Positions 36,602-46,434 of a DNA stretch of 64,000 bases are shown here, piece after piece. Every line of letters begins with the position of its first letter. The stretch's first letter is position 1. The notes under the pieces were generated by a model that ran no database searches, was not told the origin of the DNA, and saw nothing but the letters and a program-made list of their open reading frames with translations. Source of the DNA: Rhodobacter sp. SGA-6-6 (lineage in GTDB: Bacteria > Pseudomonadota > Alphaproteobacteria > Rhodobacterales > Rhodobacteraceae); NCBI RefSeq assembly GCF_011043545.1, contig NZ_JAAKGP010000001.1:62001-126000 (forward strand), read 5' to 3'. The position numbers and the translations under genes were made by a program.

Positions 36602-38179
36602 TCAATCCACGAAAAGATACTCGGTCGCCACGATCTCCCGCGCCTTTTCCACCGGAATGTCAAGGAACTCGGCCAGCGGCAGGGTGTTCTCGTCCACGCT
36701 CGCCGACTGCCGGATGCGGTGGAAGCCGGGAAAGTCGAACTCGCGGATGCGGTCGGACTCGAAGCGCACATCGTAGCGGATGGTCGGCAGCAGGCGGTCG
36801 ATGGTCTCCTGCGGGGTGCGGTCGCCGGCAAGTCCCACCCTGCGGGCATGGCCGATCAGGTAATCGTCGGTGAAGTCGCATTCGATCTCCAGCAGCCGCA
36901 CCTTGGCCCGGTCGTTGTAGAAATCCTGCATCAGCTCGGTCGAGGCCGGGTCGATGCAGAAGATCAGCCGGTCGGTCTGCCAGTAATCGAACAGCATCCG
37001 CACCAGCGCCCGGCGGTGCCGGGTGCGCTTCTCCAGGTTGGACTGGATGCCGCCCAGGTCGGGCAGCTGGGTCGCGGCCTCGTTGAACAGGTAGTCGATG
37101 GCGGGCGTGTTGGTGACGTTCCTCACCCGTTCGACCAGCCGCTTGGCGACGTGCCATTTCTTGCAGGTCACCATCATCAGCGTGCGCTCGCGGCCGATGC
37201 TGGTCTCGGCTTCCCAGAACCGCGGCGCGAAGCGGCGGCCGATGCGGCCGCGGCCGGTCAGGAACTTGAACAGGCTGCGGCCCTCGTTCGAGATCTGGAA
37301 CCGGGTGCCGGTGGCGGAATAGAGCTTGCCCAGCCTTTCCTTCAGCTCCTTCGCCTCGGGGCTGATCTTGCGGGCGAAGAGGTAGTCCTGGCTGATCAGC
37401 AGCTCGTAATGGTCGTTGTAGAAGGTCACCGGCATCCCGTAGTCGGTGAACATCAGGAAGGTCAGCGGCCGGGTCCTGATCTCGCTTTCGCGCACCAGAT
37501 GGCGGACGATGGTCTGGAAGAAGGTCTCGTCCGGGATCCAGGTGGTGCGGAAGAAGCGCAGCACGTCGGGGCGCTTCCTGATGAACTCCAGCACCCATTC
37601 GACGGTGCGCCGGCGCAGGCACCACCACTGGCTGCCGATCTGCATCACCAGATCGGCGGGCACCTTGCGGGCCAGCCCCAGCTTCTTCTGCCACTCCATC
37701 GAGCGGTAGAACCAGTCCTTGCGGTTCCGCTCGTTGAACCAGTGGCGGTAGATCAGCCGCTCTTCCTTGATGCCGGTCTTGATCCAGTCGGAATTGTAGA
37801 AATCGAAGCTTTCGATGTAGTCGACATCCTCGCGTTCCAGGAAGGACCGGGCATATTCCGCCGATTTGATCGGCATGCAGTCGCCCGACAGCATGTAGAA
37901 ATGCGTCGCCCGCGGAAAGGCGTCGACCGCGGCGCGGACCGCACCCAGCGTGGCCTCGACCAGCGACCATTCGCCCCAGCCGCATTTCACCCGCCGCCGG
38001 GCGAAGGCGACCGAGGGGTTCTCGGCCAGCGCCGCCCTGATCCGGTCGAAATCCTCGCGCTTCGCGTTGGCGTCGAAATGGATGGCGATGAAGTCGCCCG
38101 CCGCCGTCAGGCGCTCGGCCTGGGCGATGATCCCCTCGGGGTCCTTGTGACAGAGAAGGATATAGGCGATCTTGGCCAT
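36602..38179 (-). CDS. GT14-type N-acetylglucosaminyltransferase with DUF5927/5928-like C-terminus
   Basis: 525 residues. The N-terminal 280 residues match the Core-2/I-branching (PF02485) fold: IAYILLCHKDPEGI, FIAIHFDANAK, THFYMLSGDCMPI, QWWCLRRRTVEWV, WIPDETFFQTI. The C-terminal 240 residues are a separate domain (ERTLMMVTCKKWHVAKRL, EIECDFTDDYLIGHAR), found in alphaproteobacteria with this enzyme class and probably nucleotide-binding. It should add a GlcNAc-type sugar to a cell-surface glycan. Divergent from a sulfotransferase gene with an AT-rich 155 nt promoter region between. Confidence 0.85.
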   Translation of the reverse strand: MAKIAYILLCHKDPEGIIAQAERLTAAGDFIAIHFDANAKREDFDRIRAALAENPSVAFARRRVKCGWGEWSLVEATLGAVRAAVDAFPRATHFYMLSGDCMPIKSAEYARSFLEREDVDYIESFDFYNSDWIKTGIKEERLIYRHWFNERNRKDWFYRSMEWQKKLGLARKVPADLVMQIGSQWWCLRRRTVEWVLEFIRKRPDVLRFFRTTWIPDETFFQTIVRHLVRESEIRTRPLTFLMFTDYGMPVTFYNDHYELLISQDYLFARKISPEAKELKERLGKLYSATGTRFQISNEGRSLFKFLTGRGRIGRRFAPRFWEAETSIGRERTLMMVTCKKWHVAKRLVERVRNVTNTPAIDYLFNEAATQLPDLGGIQSNLEKRTRHRRALVRMLFDYWQTDRLIFCIDPASTELMQDFYNDRAKVRLLEIECDFTDDYLIGHARRVGLAGDRTPQETIDRLLPTIRYDVRFESDRIREFDFPGFHRIRQSASVDENTLPLAEFLDIPVEKAREIVATEYLFVD

Positions 38180-38334
38180 GTCGGGGTGGGTCGGCGCTGC
38201 CTCTGCTGCTGACTGTTTCCATAAAGTGCTTTGTGCTTCCTTGAAAAGTCAAAGTTTCTTTGCTTTTTTGCCGGGGATTGGTTCCAGGCCGGAAATAACG
38301 GCCGGACGGCAGCGACGGGCAGGAGTGTGTGGCG

Positions 38335-39153
38335 ATGGGGTTCCCCGGCACCTGGATGACGGAAAGCGAAAGCGTGGTCTACCGCGTGGTGCCGAAATGC
38401 GCCTGCTCGACCATCGGGCAGATCATGTTCTATTCCGACCATGGCCGCTTCTTCGACGGCGACATCCACGACGCCATGTCGGGGATGCACAAATGGGCGA
38501 TCGAGGCCAGCCAGCCGCTGATCGAGAAGAACGTCAAGAAGCACAAATCCTACGCCTTCACCTGCGTGCGGAACCCCTATACCCGGATTCTCTCGTCCTT
38601 CTTCGACAAGATCTGCGGCATCCAGCGGAACGGCAAGCGCTACCGCGGCAACCTGGTGCCGCTTCTGGTGCAGAAATACGGGGTCGAGGTCGGCGGCGAC
38701 GACGGCAAGCAGGAGTTCGATCAGATCAAGAGCTTCCGCCGCTTCCTGCTGTTCGCGCGCGACACCATCCGTTTCAGGAAGCCGATGGAGCCGGACATCC
38801 ACTGGTCGGCGATGGCGGGGCATATCAGCACCTTCATCGTCAACGGCGGCCGCTACGACCACATCTTCTTCACCGAGGATTTCAACGCCGGAATGCAGGT
38901 GGTGCTGGACAACATCAAGGTCAAGCATCCGGTCGACCTGAAGAAGATCCCCCGCTTCAACGAGAGCGAGGGCCACGGCCCCGCCCGGGCGCATCCGGTC
39001 GAGGATTACTTCGACGACCTGTCGATGCACATCGTCTGGGAAATCTACAAGCGCGACTTCCAGCTGTTCAAATACGATTTCGACAACCCGGGCAACAAGA
39101 TGCCCAAGGCCGAGGTCGACCTGGACGAGGTCCACGCCAAGCTGGGCGACTGA
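38335..39153 (+). CDS. Sulfotransferase family 2 protein
   Basis: 272 residues. The 5'-phosphosulfate loop VVPKCACSTIGQ is at about residues 17-28, and the 3'-phosphate site CVRNPYTRILSSFFDK at about 80-95, so it should use PAPS as donor. HNK-1/carbohydrate sulfotransferases (PF03567) are the closest pattern. AGGAG lies 9 nt before the ATG at 38335. Paired divergently with the glycosyltransferase, it likely sulfates the same surface glycan. Confidence 0.88.
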   Translation: MGFPGTWMTESESVVYRVVPKCACSTIGQIMFYSDHGRFFDGDIHDAMSGMHKWAIEASQPLIEKNVKKHKSYAFTCVRNPYTRILSSFFDKICGIQRNGKRYRGNLVPLLVQKYGVEVGGDDGKQEFDQIKSFRRFLLFARDTIRFRKPMEPDIHWSAMAGHISTFIVNGGRYDHIFFTEDFNAGMQVVLDNIKVKHPVDLKKIPRFNESEGHGPARAHPVEDYFDDLSMHIVWEIYKRDFQLFKYDFDNPGNKMPKAEVDLDEVHAKLGD

Positions 39154-39154
39154 A

Positions 39155-39221
39155 GCGGAACTTTCAAAAATTCCGCAGCGGAGCCTTTGAAGGCTCCGCC
39201 CGATTTCTCCAAAGAAATCGG
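39155..39221. terminator. Three consecutive hairpins between convergent genes
   Basis: GCGGAA/TTCCGC (39155-39176), GCGGAGCC/GGCTCCGC (39178-39199) and CCGATTTCT/AGAAATCGG (39200-39221) fill the gap between the sulfotransferase and ilvD stops. Together they likely end both transcripts. This convergent gap has no four-stem repeat. Confidence 0.7.
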
Positions 39222-39222
39222 C

Positions 39223-41064
39223 TCAGGCCTCGTCGGGCAGTTGCCGGACCGCGCCCTTGTCGGCGGAGGTGGCCAAGAGAGCATAGGCCTTCAGCGCCGT
39301 GGTCACCTTGCGGCTGCGCGGCGCCGCGGGCTTCCAGCCCTTGGCATCCTGCTCGGCCCGGCGGGCGGCCAGTTCGGCGTCGGAAACCCGCAGGCTGATC
39401 TTGCGGCCCGGGATGTCGATGTCGATCATGTCGCCCTCGCGCACCAGGCCGATGGCGCCGCCGGCCGCCGCCTCGGGCGAGACATGGCCGATGGACAGGC
39501 CCGAGGTGCCGCCGGAGAAGCGCCCGTCGGTCAGGAGCGCGCAGGCTTTCCCCAGGCCCTTCGACTTCAGGTAGCTGGTCGGATACAGCATCTCCTGCAT
39601 CCCAGGGCCGCCCTTCGGCCCTTCGTAGCGGATCACCACCACGTCGCCTTCCTTGATCTTGCTGGTCAGGATGGCCGAAACCGCGGCATCCTGGCTCTCG
39701 AACACCCGCGCGGGACCGGAGAAGACCAGGATCGACTCGTCCACCCCCGCGGTCTTCACGATGCAGCCGTCCAGCGCGATATTGCCCTTCAGCACCGCCA
39801 GCCCGCCATCCTTGGAGAACGGATGCTTCGCGGACCGGATCACCCCGTTCTCGCGGTCGAGGTCCAGCTCGACATAGCGGGCGGCCTGGCTGAAGGCGGT
39901 GGCGGAGCGGACGTTGCCCGGGGCGGCCATGAAGAACCGGCGGACGTTGTCGTGGTTGCTGCGGCTCACGTCCCAATGGTCCAGCGCCGCGCCCATGGTC
40001 GGGCTGTGCACGGTGGTGCAGTCGCGGTTCAAGAGGCCCGCATTGTCCAGCTGGCCGAGGATCGCCATGATCCCGCCGGCGCGGTGGACATCCTCCATAT
40101 GCACGTCCTGCTTAGCGGGCGCGACCTTGCAGAGGCAGGGCACCTTGCGGGACAGCCGGTCGATGTCCTCCATGGTGAAGTCGACCCCGCCCTCATGCGC
40201 CGCCGCCAGGATGTGCAGCACGGTGTTGGTGGAGCCGCCCATGGCGATGTCCAGCGCCATCGCGTTCTCGAAGGCCTGCTTGTTGGCCACGTTGCGCGGC
40301 AGGACCGAGGCGTCGTTCTGCTCGTAGTAGCGGCGGGTCACGTCGACGATCAGGTGCCCGGCCTCGATGAACAGCCGCTTCCGGTCCTCATGCGTCGCCA
40401 GGGTAGAGCCGTTCCCGGGCAGCGACAGGCCCAGCGCCTCGGTCAGGCAGTTCATGGAATTCGCCGTGAACATGCCCGAGCAGGAGCCGCAGGTCGGGCA
40501 GGCCGCCTTCTCGATGGTGGCCACGTCCTCGTCGCTGTAGCTGTCGTCCGCCGCCACGACCATGGCGTCCACCAGGTCCAGCGCGATCTCCTTGCCCTTG
40601 ACCACCGCCTTGCCGGCCTCCATCGGCCCGCCGGAGACGAAGACCGCCGGGATGTTCAGCCGCATCGCGGCCATCAGCATTCCGGGGGTGATCTTGTCGC
40701 AGTTGGAGATGCAGACCATGGCATCGGCGCAATGGGCGTTGACCATGTATTCCACGCTGTCGGCGATGATCTCGCGCGAGGGCAGCGAATAAAGCATCCC
40801 GTCGTGGCCCATGGCGATGCCGTCGTCCACCGCGATGGTGTTGAATTCCTTCGCCACGCCGCCCGCCGCCTCGACCTCGCGGGCGACCAGCTGGCCCAGG
40901 TCCTTGAGGTGGACATGGCCCGGCACGAACTGGGTGAAGGAGTTGACGATGGCGATGATCGGCTTGCCGAAGTCGCCGTCCTTCATCCCCGTCGCGCGCC
41001 AGAGCCCGCGGGCGCCGGCCATGTTGCGGCCATGGGTGGTGGTGCGGGAACGGTAAGCGGGCAT
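39223..41064 (-). CDS. ilvD: Dihydroxy-acid dehydratase
   Basis: 613 residues. Dehydrates 2,3-dihydroxy-isovalerate and -methylvalerate in valine/isoleucine synthesis using an iron-sulfur cluster. Cluster cysteines are in [12 protein letters not shown] and [11 protein letters not shown]; also [19 protein letters not shown] at the start and [11 protein letters not shown] near the C-terminus. The ATG at 41064 begins the conserved N-terminus; the frame remains open upstream into the puuD region but that is antisense-frame noise. Its product 3-methyl-2-oxobutanoate is the substrate of PanB at 4666-5496. Confidence 0.97.
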   Translation of the reverse strand: MPAYRSRTTTHGRNMAGARGLWRATGMKDGDFGKPIIAIVNSFTQFVPGHVHLKDLGQLVAREVEAAGGVAKEFNTIAVDDGIAMGHDGMLYSLPSREIIADSVEYMVNAHCADAMVCISNCDKITPGMLMAAMRLNIPAVFVSGGPMEAGKAVVKGKEIALDLVDAMVVAADDSYSDEDVATIEKAACPTCGSCSGMFTANSMNCLTEALGLSLPGNGSTLATHEDRKRLFIEAGHLIVDVTRRYYEQNDASVLPRNVANKQAFENAMALDIAMGGSTNTVLHILAAAHEGGVDFTMEDIDRLSRKVPCLCKVAPAKQDVHMEDVHRAGGIMAILGQLDNAGLLNRDCTTVHSPTMGAALDHWDVSRSNHDNVRRFFMAAPGNVRSATAFSQAARYVELDLDRENGVIRSAKHPFSKDGGLAVLKGNIALDGCIVKTAGVDESILVFSGPARVFESQDAAVSAILTSKIKEGDVVVIRYEGPKGGPGMQEMLYPTSYLKSKGLGKACALLTDGRFSGGTSGLSIGHVSPEAAAGGAIGLVREGDMIDIDIPGRKISLRVSDAELAARRAEQDAKGWKPAAPRSRKVTTALKAYALLATSADKGAVRQLPDEA

Positions 41065-41165
41065 GGGGATTCTCCGGCGTCTGGCTGCGGAAGAGGTAGA
41101 CCCGCAGGGCGTCGGATACAATGCCTGTTGCAGGAAAGGCACCGGCCCCGCCGTGCCGGAGGCAC

Positions 41166-41213
41166 CGGGTTTTCGCCGAAAACCCGAAAATCCGATCCTT
41201 CGGCGAAGGATCG
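41166..41213. repeat. Pair of TTTTCGCCGAAAA-type palindromes
   Basis: Two 21 bp palindromes, 41166-41186 (core GGTTTTCGCCGAAAACC) and 41193-41213 (core ATCCTTCGGCGAAGGAT), are 6 nt apart. The nearer one is 6 nt beyond the puuD stop. The same pair layout occurs at 49203-49251. Confidence 0.8.
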
Positions 41214-41219
41214 TGCCCC

Positions 41220-42446
41220 TCAGCCCTGCCCGGCGGCGCGGAACCAGTCGACGATGGCCTGCCGCTCCTGCGGTTCCATGAACGACAGATTTCCGGGCGG
41301 CATGGCGTGGGAATAGCCCGACTGCATGGCGATGCGGCGGGCCTCGTGGGCGATCTGCGCCTCGGTCTCCAGCACCACGCCCTTCGGCGGCCAGTGCAGC
41401 CCCTCCCAGACCGGCTCGGCGGCGTGGCACATGCTGCACCGCCCCTGGACGATGCCGACCACATCCTCGAACCCCGCCGCGCCGGCATAGAGCTGCGCGG
41501 TGGCGTCCAGCTGCGCCTCGGCCTCGGGCACGGTGCGCATCGGCGCGGTGGACAGCCAGGCGATCAGCAGGAACAGCACGGTGGTCGCGGCCCAGGTCCA
41601 GTGCGGGCTGCCCTGGCGGGCGTGGCGGGTGTTGAACCAGTGCCGGATCGTCACCCCCATCAGGAATACCAGGCTGGCGATGATCCAGTTGTAGCTGGTG
41701 GCGAAGATCAGCGGGTAGTGGTTCGACAGCATCAGGAAGATGACAGGCAGCGTCAGGTAGTTGTTGTGGGTGCTGCGCTGCTTGGCGATCTTGCCGTATT
41801 TCGGGTCCGGCTTGCGGCCCGCCTTCAGGTCGGCCACCACCACCCGCTGGTTCGGCATGATGATGAAGAACACGTTGGCCGACATGATGGTGGCGGTGAA
41901 GGCCCCCAGGTGCAGCATCGCCGCCCGGCCGGAGAACACCTGGGTGTAGAACCAGCTCATCCCCACCAGCACCGCGAACAGCGCCAGCATCAGCGCGTTC
42001 TGGTTGGCGTTGACGAAGACCTTGCACAGCGTGTTGTAGGCGATCCAGCCGAAGGCCAGCGAGGCCATCGAGATCGCCACCGCCTGCCAGACCTGCAGCT
42101 CCATCACCGCGGGGTCGATCAGGTAAAGCTCGGCCCCCAGGTAATAGACCAGCACCAGCATGGTGAAGCCGCTGATCCAGGTCATGTAGCTTTCCCACTT
42201 GAACCAGATCAGGTTGTCGGGCATCGCCGCCGGGGCGACGAGGTATTTCTGGATGTGGTAGAAGCCGCCGCCATGGACCTGCCATTCGTCGCCGTCCGCC
42301 CCCGAGGGCAGGTTGCGGTCGCGGTGCAGGCCCAGGTCCAGCGCGATGAAGTAGAAGCTGGACCCGATCCAGGCGATGGCGGTGATGACATGCAGCCAGC
42401 GGAATGCGATCTCGACCCATTCCCAAAGAACGACCCAGTCATACAT
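41220..42446 (-). CDS. puuD: Membrane urate oxidase (urate hydroxylase) with cytochrome c domain
   Basis: 408 residues. The N-terminal 300 residues hold about eight membrane helices of the PuuD (DUF989) family ([39 protein letters not shown]). The C-terminal 90 residues are a cytochrome c domain with the heme motif CSMCH and a distal MPPGN methionine. It converts urate to 5-hydroxyisourate and passes electrons to the respiratory chain. Divergent from a LysR regulator; next steps are encoded at 46435-49747. Confidence 0.95.
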   Translation of the reverse strand: MYDWVVLWEWVEIAFRWLHVITAIAWIGSSFYFIALDLGLHRDRNLPSGADGDEWQVHGGGFYHIQKYLVAPAAMPDNLIWFKWESYMTWISGFTMLVLVYYLGAELYLIDPAVMELQVWQAVAISMASLAFGWIAYNTLCKVFVNANQNALMLALFAVLVGMSWFYTQVFSGRAAMLHLGAFTATIMSANVFFIIMPNQRVVVADLKAGRKPDPKYGKIAKQRSTHNNYLTLPVIFLMLSNHYPLIFATSYNWIIASLVFLMGVTIRHWFNTRHARQGSPHWTWAATTVLFLLIAWLSTAPMRTVPEAEAQLDATAQLYAGAAGFEDVVGIVQGRCSMCHAAEPVWEGLHWPPKGVVLETEAQIAHEARRIAMQSGYSHAMPPGNLSFMEPQERQAIVDWFRAAGQG

Positions 42447-42503
42447 GGCGGCCCTCTCCCCCGTTGATCCCGAAACGCTATACCGGCAAGGGTTTTGCTG
42501 TTA

Positions 42504-42522
42504 ATCCTGTCAAATGCCGGAT
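42504..42522. promoter_or_regulatory. Candidate LysR operator between puuD and lysR
   Basis: ATCC and GGAT form a dyad separated by 11 nt within the 112 nt divergent region. LysR regulators commonly bind a dyad with about this spacing. No consensus is known for this regulator, so the call rests on position and symmetry only. Confidence 0.4.
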
Positions 42523-42558
42523 CACTTTCAAGCCACCGCGTAAAATCGCAGGCCGCCG

Positions 42559-43476
42559 ATGAGCTACGTCAACAATATCCGCATGTTCGTCCGGGTCTAC
42601 GAACTTGGCAACATGAGTGCTGCGGCGCGGGACCAGCGCACCTCGCCCGCGGTGGCCTCGGCGCGGATATCCGAGTTGGAGAAACACCTCGGCGTGCGAC
42701 TCTTCAACCGCACCACCCGCAGCCTGCAAGCGACCGAGAACGGCCGCATCTTCTACGACGGCGCCCGCAAGATCCTGGATGCCATCGACGAGGCCGAGGC
42801 GGCGGTGATGGACGTGACCCAGAACCCGCGCGGCACGATCTTCGTGGCGGCGCCGCTGGGGATCGGCCGGCGGCTGATCGCGCCGCATGTGCCGGCGTTC
42901 AAGGACCTGTATCCGCAGATCGACGTGCGGCTGAGGCTCAGCGACCGCTCCATCGACGTGGTGAGCGAGGGGATCGACGTGGCCTTCCACCTGGGCCTCC
43001 TGGACGACAGCACGCTGAAGGTGCGGCTGATCGCCGATTGCCCCCGGGTCCTCTGCGCCTCGCCCGATTACGTGGCGCGGCGGGGGATGCCGGCGGACGG
43101 GGCGGCGCTGGTGGCGGACCGGCACGATTGCCTGAACCTGCGCTTCCCGGGCGCGAAGGAATTCCAGTGGACCTTGCAGACCCCGGAAGGACCACGGCGG
43201 TTCGAGATCACCGGCCCCTTCGAATCGGATGACGGCGACGTGCTGACCGGCTGGGCGCTGGACGGGCGCGGCATCGTGCTGAAGCCGATCTTCGACGTGG
43301 CCGACCACCTGCGCGCGGGCCGGCTGGTGCCGGTGGCCACCGCCACTCCGCCGCTGCCGACGCAGCTCTCCAGCCTGTCGCAGCACCGGCGGCTGAAGGA
43401 CCCCAAGGTGCGGCTGTTCACCGATTTCATGGCCGCCCGCGTCAAGGACGAGATGCGGCGGGCGACCGAGGGGTAG
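42559..43476 (+). CDS. LysR family transcriptional regulator
   Basis: 305 residues. Winged helix-turn-helix at 1-60 (MSAAARDQRTSPAVASARIS, LEKHLGVRLFNRTTRSL) and a substrate-binding effector domain from about 90. It is divergent from puuD with 112 nt between starts, the usual layout when a LysR protein controls the neighbouring gene, so it probably regulates urate breakdown. The effector is unknown. Confidence 0.92.
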   Translation: MSYVNNIRMFVRVYELGNMSAAARDQRTSPAVASARISELEKHLGVRLFNRTTRSLQATENGRIFYDGARKILDAIDEAEAAVMDVTQNPRGTIFVAAPLGIGRRLIAPHVPAFKDLYPQIDVRLRLSDRSIDVVSEGIDVAFHLGLLDDSTLKVRLIADCPRVLCASPDYVARRGMPADGAALVADRHDCLNLRFPGAKEFQWTLQTPEGPRRFEITGPFESDDGDVLTGWALDGRGIVLKPIFDVADHLRAGRLVPVATATPPLPTQLSSLSQHRRLKDPKVRLFTDFMAARVKDEMRRATEG

Positions 43477-43487
43477 GCCGGTCCTGA

Positions 43488-43698
43488 CCGGGCGGGAGAA
43501 GGCGAGGCATTGCCTCGCCCCCGCCTGTGCATGCGGTTTCCACCGGAGACCTGTCAGCACGAGACCCCGAGAGGCCAGCGCCCGACCCGGCGGGCGAGAA
43601 GCGCCTGGCCCAAGGGCGGGGCGGGCGCTGGCCGGGCCTTGGAGGCCCGGCCGGGATGGTTGATATGGCGGGATGTGGCGAAGGCGATGGCCTTCGCC
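43488..43698 (+). repeat. Four-stem intergenic repeat, copy 7
   Basis: Between convergent lysR and the DUF2125 gene. Belongs to the sub-type whose stem II inner segment reads GCGCCTGGCCCAAGGGCG, shared with copy 10. Stem III is CCGGGCC/GGCCCGG. Confidence 0.9.
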
Positions 43699-43711
43699 AT
43701 GGATGCCCCCC

Positions 43712-43742
43712 AAAGAAAAAGGCGCGGGGTTTCCCCCGCGCC
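43712..43742 (-). terminator. Rho-independent terminator of the DUF2125 gene
   Basis: On the - strand, stem GGCGCGGGG/CCCCGCGCC with a 4 nt loop is followed by TTTTTCTTT. It lies 24 nt after the stop at 43766, between the gene and repeat copy 7. Confidence 0.88.
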
Positions 43743-43765
43743 CGGTTCCGCCCGCAGGCGCAGTC

Positions 43766-45277
43766 TCACATCGGCAGCGGCTGGCCGTTCACCAGGATCT
43801 GCATCCCCTCCTTGACCTCGATGTCCGAGGTCAGGCTGTCGTCGCCGTTGCCCGAGGGCTTCATGAACATGCCCATCATCATGCGCACGCCCATGGCGTC
43901 CTGCTCCTGCACCAGCCCGGTCTTGATCAGCCCGTCGATCAGCGCATTGGCGCCGTCCACGTTCACCTTGGCGGTGCCGACCGGCATCGGCATCCCCATG
44001 GAGTTGTCGAAGGTGAAGGCCCCGGTCGCGTTCAGCGCCGCGCCCGCCACCTTCAGGGTGATGTCGGTGATGTCCAGCTTCTCGGGCGCCGGCACCGGCG
44101 GCGTGGCGCCGGTTTCCTCGGCCTCGGCCATCGCCAGAAGGTCCAGCGTGGTGCGGCCGCTGACGTCGATGTTCAGGTCCAGCGGGTCGCGCTTCAGCGC
44201 CGCGCCGGGGTCGAACATGCCCCAGACGCCCTCGCTCAGCGCCAGCTGGTCCAGCTTCATCTTGATCCAGGCGTCCTGCGCCTCGGTGGCGATCACCGGC
44301 AGGTTCAGGTCCATGGCGGCCTCGGCCAGCGTCATCTCCATCGGCGCCGGGAAGGCGGTGCTGGTGATGTTCAGCTGCACGTTGCCGCTTTGCGAGACCA
44401 TGGTGAACTTGTCCTTGTCGAACGAGGCCGAGCCCTCGCCGCCGGCGCTGGCCATGGTCATCTCGTAGGGGAAGAACTCGCTCTCCTGCTTGGCGGAGCC
44501 GGTGCCGGCGCCCTGGCCGAAGGTCAGCGCGATGGCGAAGCCCTCTTCCAGCGCCTTGCGGAAGCCGGCCGGGCCCTGCAGCTCGGCCAGCGGGGTGGTG
44601 GAGGGCAGGGTCACGTCGAAGCCGGCGGTGAAATCCGCGGTCTCGCTGACCGAGGAGGTCTTCATCCCCATGCCCGGGTCGTCGGTGGTGCTGTCGAACA
44701 GGAATTTCGCCGCCGTCAGGTCCAGGCCGAACATCCGGTTGTCGCCGGGCGTGTCGGAATAGGAGCCTTCCAGCGCCTCGAAGCCGACCTTGCCGCCGTT
44801 CTTGACCACCGGCGCGGGGGCGCTGTCGTCGAAGGAATAGCCTTCGCTGGCGATGTCGTAGGTGACATCCAGCTTCGCGGCCTCGAAGTCGTAGACCAGC
44901 GCGCCGGCGTCTTCCGAGGCGGTGATGACCAGCCCGTCATGCACCAGGTCGACCTTGGCGGCATTGGCGCCTTCGCTTGCAGCAATGCCGATGGCGGCGC
45001 CCGGGGCGATGGTGACGGTGCCGTCGCTGTTCTCGGTCAGGGTCATGTCCGAGATGGTGAAGGGATTGGCCGCCCCCTCGGGCGCGATCGAGACGCCGTT
45101 CAGCGTCAGCACGCCGCCGGCGTTCGATTCGGTCGCGGCGGTGACGGTCAGCCCGGCCATGGCGCCGGCATCCTTCCAGGATTGCCAGACCTGATCCGCG
45201 GTCAGGGCAGCGTGGGCGGTTCCGCCCATGAGAAATACCAGTGCCGGCACGGCGGCCAAAGTCCTGAATTGAAACAT
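43766..45277 (-). CDS. DUF2125 secreted protein
   Basis: 503 residues. Signal peptide 1-23 (GGTAHA), then a long beta-rich repetitive domain with strands ending in short acidic loops, as in DUF2125 proteins of alphaproteobacteria. The function is unknown; such proteins look periplasmic. GGAGAG precedes the ATG at 45277. It separates puuD-lysR from the rest of the purine genes. Confidence 0.82.
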   Translation of the reverse strand: MFQFRTLAAVPALVFLMGGTAHAALTADQVWQSWKDAGAMAGLTVTAATESNAGGVLTLNGVSIAPEGAANPFTISDMTLTENSDGTVTIAPGAAIGIAASEGANAAKVDLVHDGLVITASEDAGALVYDFEAAKLDVTYDIASEGYSFDDSAPAPVVKNGGKVGFEALEGSYSDTPGDNRMFGLDLTAAKFLFDSTTDDPGMGMKTSSVSETADFTAGFDVTLPSTTPLAELQGPAGFRKALEEGFAIALTFGQGAGTGSAKQESEFFPYEMTMASAGGEGSASFDKDKFTMVSQSGNVQLNITSTAFPAPMEMTLAEAAMDLNLPVIATEAQDAWIKMKLDQLALSEGVWGMFDPGAALKRDPLDLNIDVSGRTTLDLLAMAEAEETGATPPVPAPEKLDITDITLKVAGAALNATGAFTFDNSMGMPMPVGTAKVNVDGANALIDGLIKTGLVQEQDAMGVRMMMGMFMKPSGNGDDSLTSDIEVKEGMQILVNGQPLPM

Positions 45278-45391
45278 GTTGCTCTCCTTGGGCAAGTTCA
45301 CTGAATGCGGCGGGAGAAAACCCTTTTTGCCTTGCCTCCGCAAGGCCGGGAATCATCACTGCTGCGGCATCGGCGGAAAGGCGGGGCGGCC

Positions 45392-46201
45392 ATGGACAGG
45401 GGCCAGAAGATCAGGGTGCCAGAGGCCGCGCGCGGCGGCAAGCGGGCCGTGCCGGCGCGCGTTTTCCAGCCGCTGGCGGCGTCCTTTCCGTGGTCGGTGC
45501 AGCTCCTGCCCGGGCCGGGCGAGGCGCTGGTGGTCTCCTTCGCCTCGGTCGGACACGATCCCTTGCGCACGCCCTCGCCCGAGTTCGTCGGCTCCGCCAC
45601 CGCGGGCGGGCGGCCGGCGCTGTTCCTGTCGGACGCAAGCCGCAGCTGGTGCAATGCGCCCGGCTTCGCCGAGGTGCTGGCCGGGGCGGTCGATGAGGTG
45701 AAGGCGCGTCGGCCGGAGCGGCAGGTGCTGCTGATCGGCCAGTCGATGGGGGCCTTCGCCGCGCTCGCCGCCGCCAGCCTGATCCCGGCGGATGCGGTCA
45801 TCGCCATCAGCCCGCAGTTCTCGGTCGATCCCGCGGTGATGCCGGAGGAGCGGTGGAGCGGCTGGACCCGCCGCGTCGCCGCCTTCCGCTTCCCCGCCGC
45901 GCCTCTGCCCGAAGGACCGCGCATCATCCTGATGCACGGGATGGCGGACGACCTGCCGCAGGCGCTGGCCTTCCCGCAGCGCAAGGGGGTGGATCACATC
46001 CTCTTTCCCGGCCTGACCCATTCCGCGCTGGCTCCGCACCTCAAGGCCCGCGGCTGCCTGCCCGGGCTGATCGAGGCGGCGCTGGAGGCCGACCGCCGCC
46101 GCCTGCTGCGCATCTGCGCCAGCGCCGGAGGGCGGCTGCGGCAGAGGATGACGGATCGGGATTCGGCGCCGGACGCTCCGCCCCCGGATCGGGCGGGATA
46201 A
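45392..46201 (+). CDS. Alpha/beta hydrolase-fold protein
   Basis: 269 residues. Nucleophile elbow GQSMGAFAA with Ser at the centre, ISPQFSVDP after it, a later Asp (HGMADD) and the His of GLTHSAL complete a plausible catalytic triad. Substrate unknown. ATG at 45392 was preferred to an earlier one at 45305 because homology-like sequence begins here. Its stop codon lies inside repeat copy 8, so the last four codons (DRAG) come from the repeat. Confidence 0.75.
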   Translation: MDRGQKIRVPEAARGGKRAVPARVFQPLAASFPWSVQLLPGPGEALVVSFASVGHDPLRTPSPEFVGSATAGGRPALFLSDASRSWCNAPGFAEVLAGAVDEVKARRPERQVLLIGQSMGAFAALAAASLIPADAVIAISPQFSVDPAVMPEERWSGWTRRVAAFRFPAAPLPEGPRIILMHGMADDLPQALAFPQRKGVDHILFPGLTHSALAPHLKARGCLPGLIEAALEADRRRLLRICASAGGRLRQRMTDRDSAPDAPPPDRAG

Positions 46202-46398
46202 GGCGAGGCAATGCCTCGCCCCCGCCCGTGCGTATCGTATCAACCGGAGACGCTGGCGGCACATTCCCCGAGAGGCCAGCGCCCGACCCGGCGGGCGAGA
46301 AGCGCCCGCCGGGGGCGGGGCGGGCGCTGGCCGGGCCTTGAGGGCCCGGCCGGGACAAGGGGAAGCGTTACCCTGTGGCGAAGGCGATGGCCTTCGCC
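46191..46398 (+). repeat. Four-stem intergenic repeat, copy 8
   Basis: Between convergent genes. Its left end supplies the last codons and the TAA stop of the alpha/beta hydrolase gene. Stem III is CCGGGCC/GGCCCGG; stem IV is 36 nt from the hiuH stop. Confidence 0.9.
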
Positions 46399-46434
46399 AA
46401 GGCGAGGGAGCGGATACCGATCCGGTCCGGCGAC

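Noticed and set aside
39223-42426. Apparent fusion of ilvD with an upstream domain
   Set aside because: The extra N-terminal part is an out-of-frame reading of puuD. IlvD starts normally at 41064 and puuD has its own intact frame.
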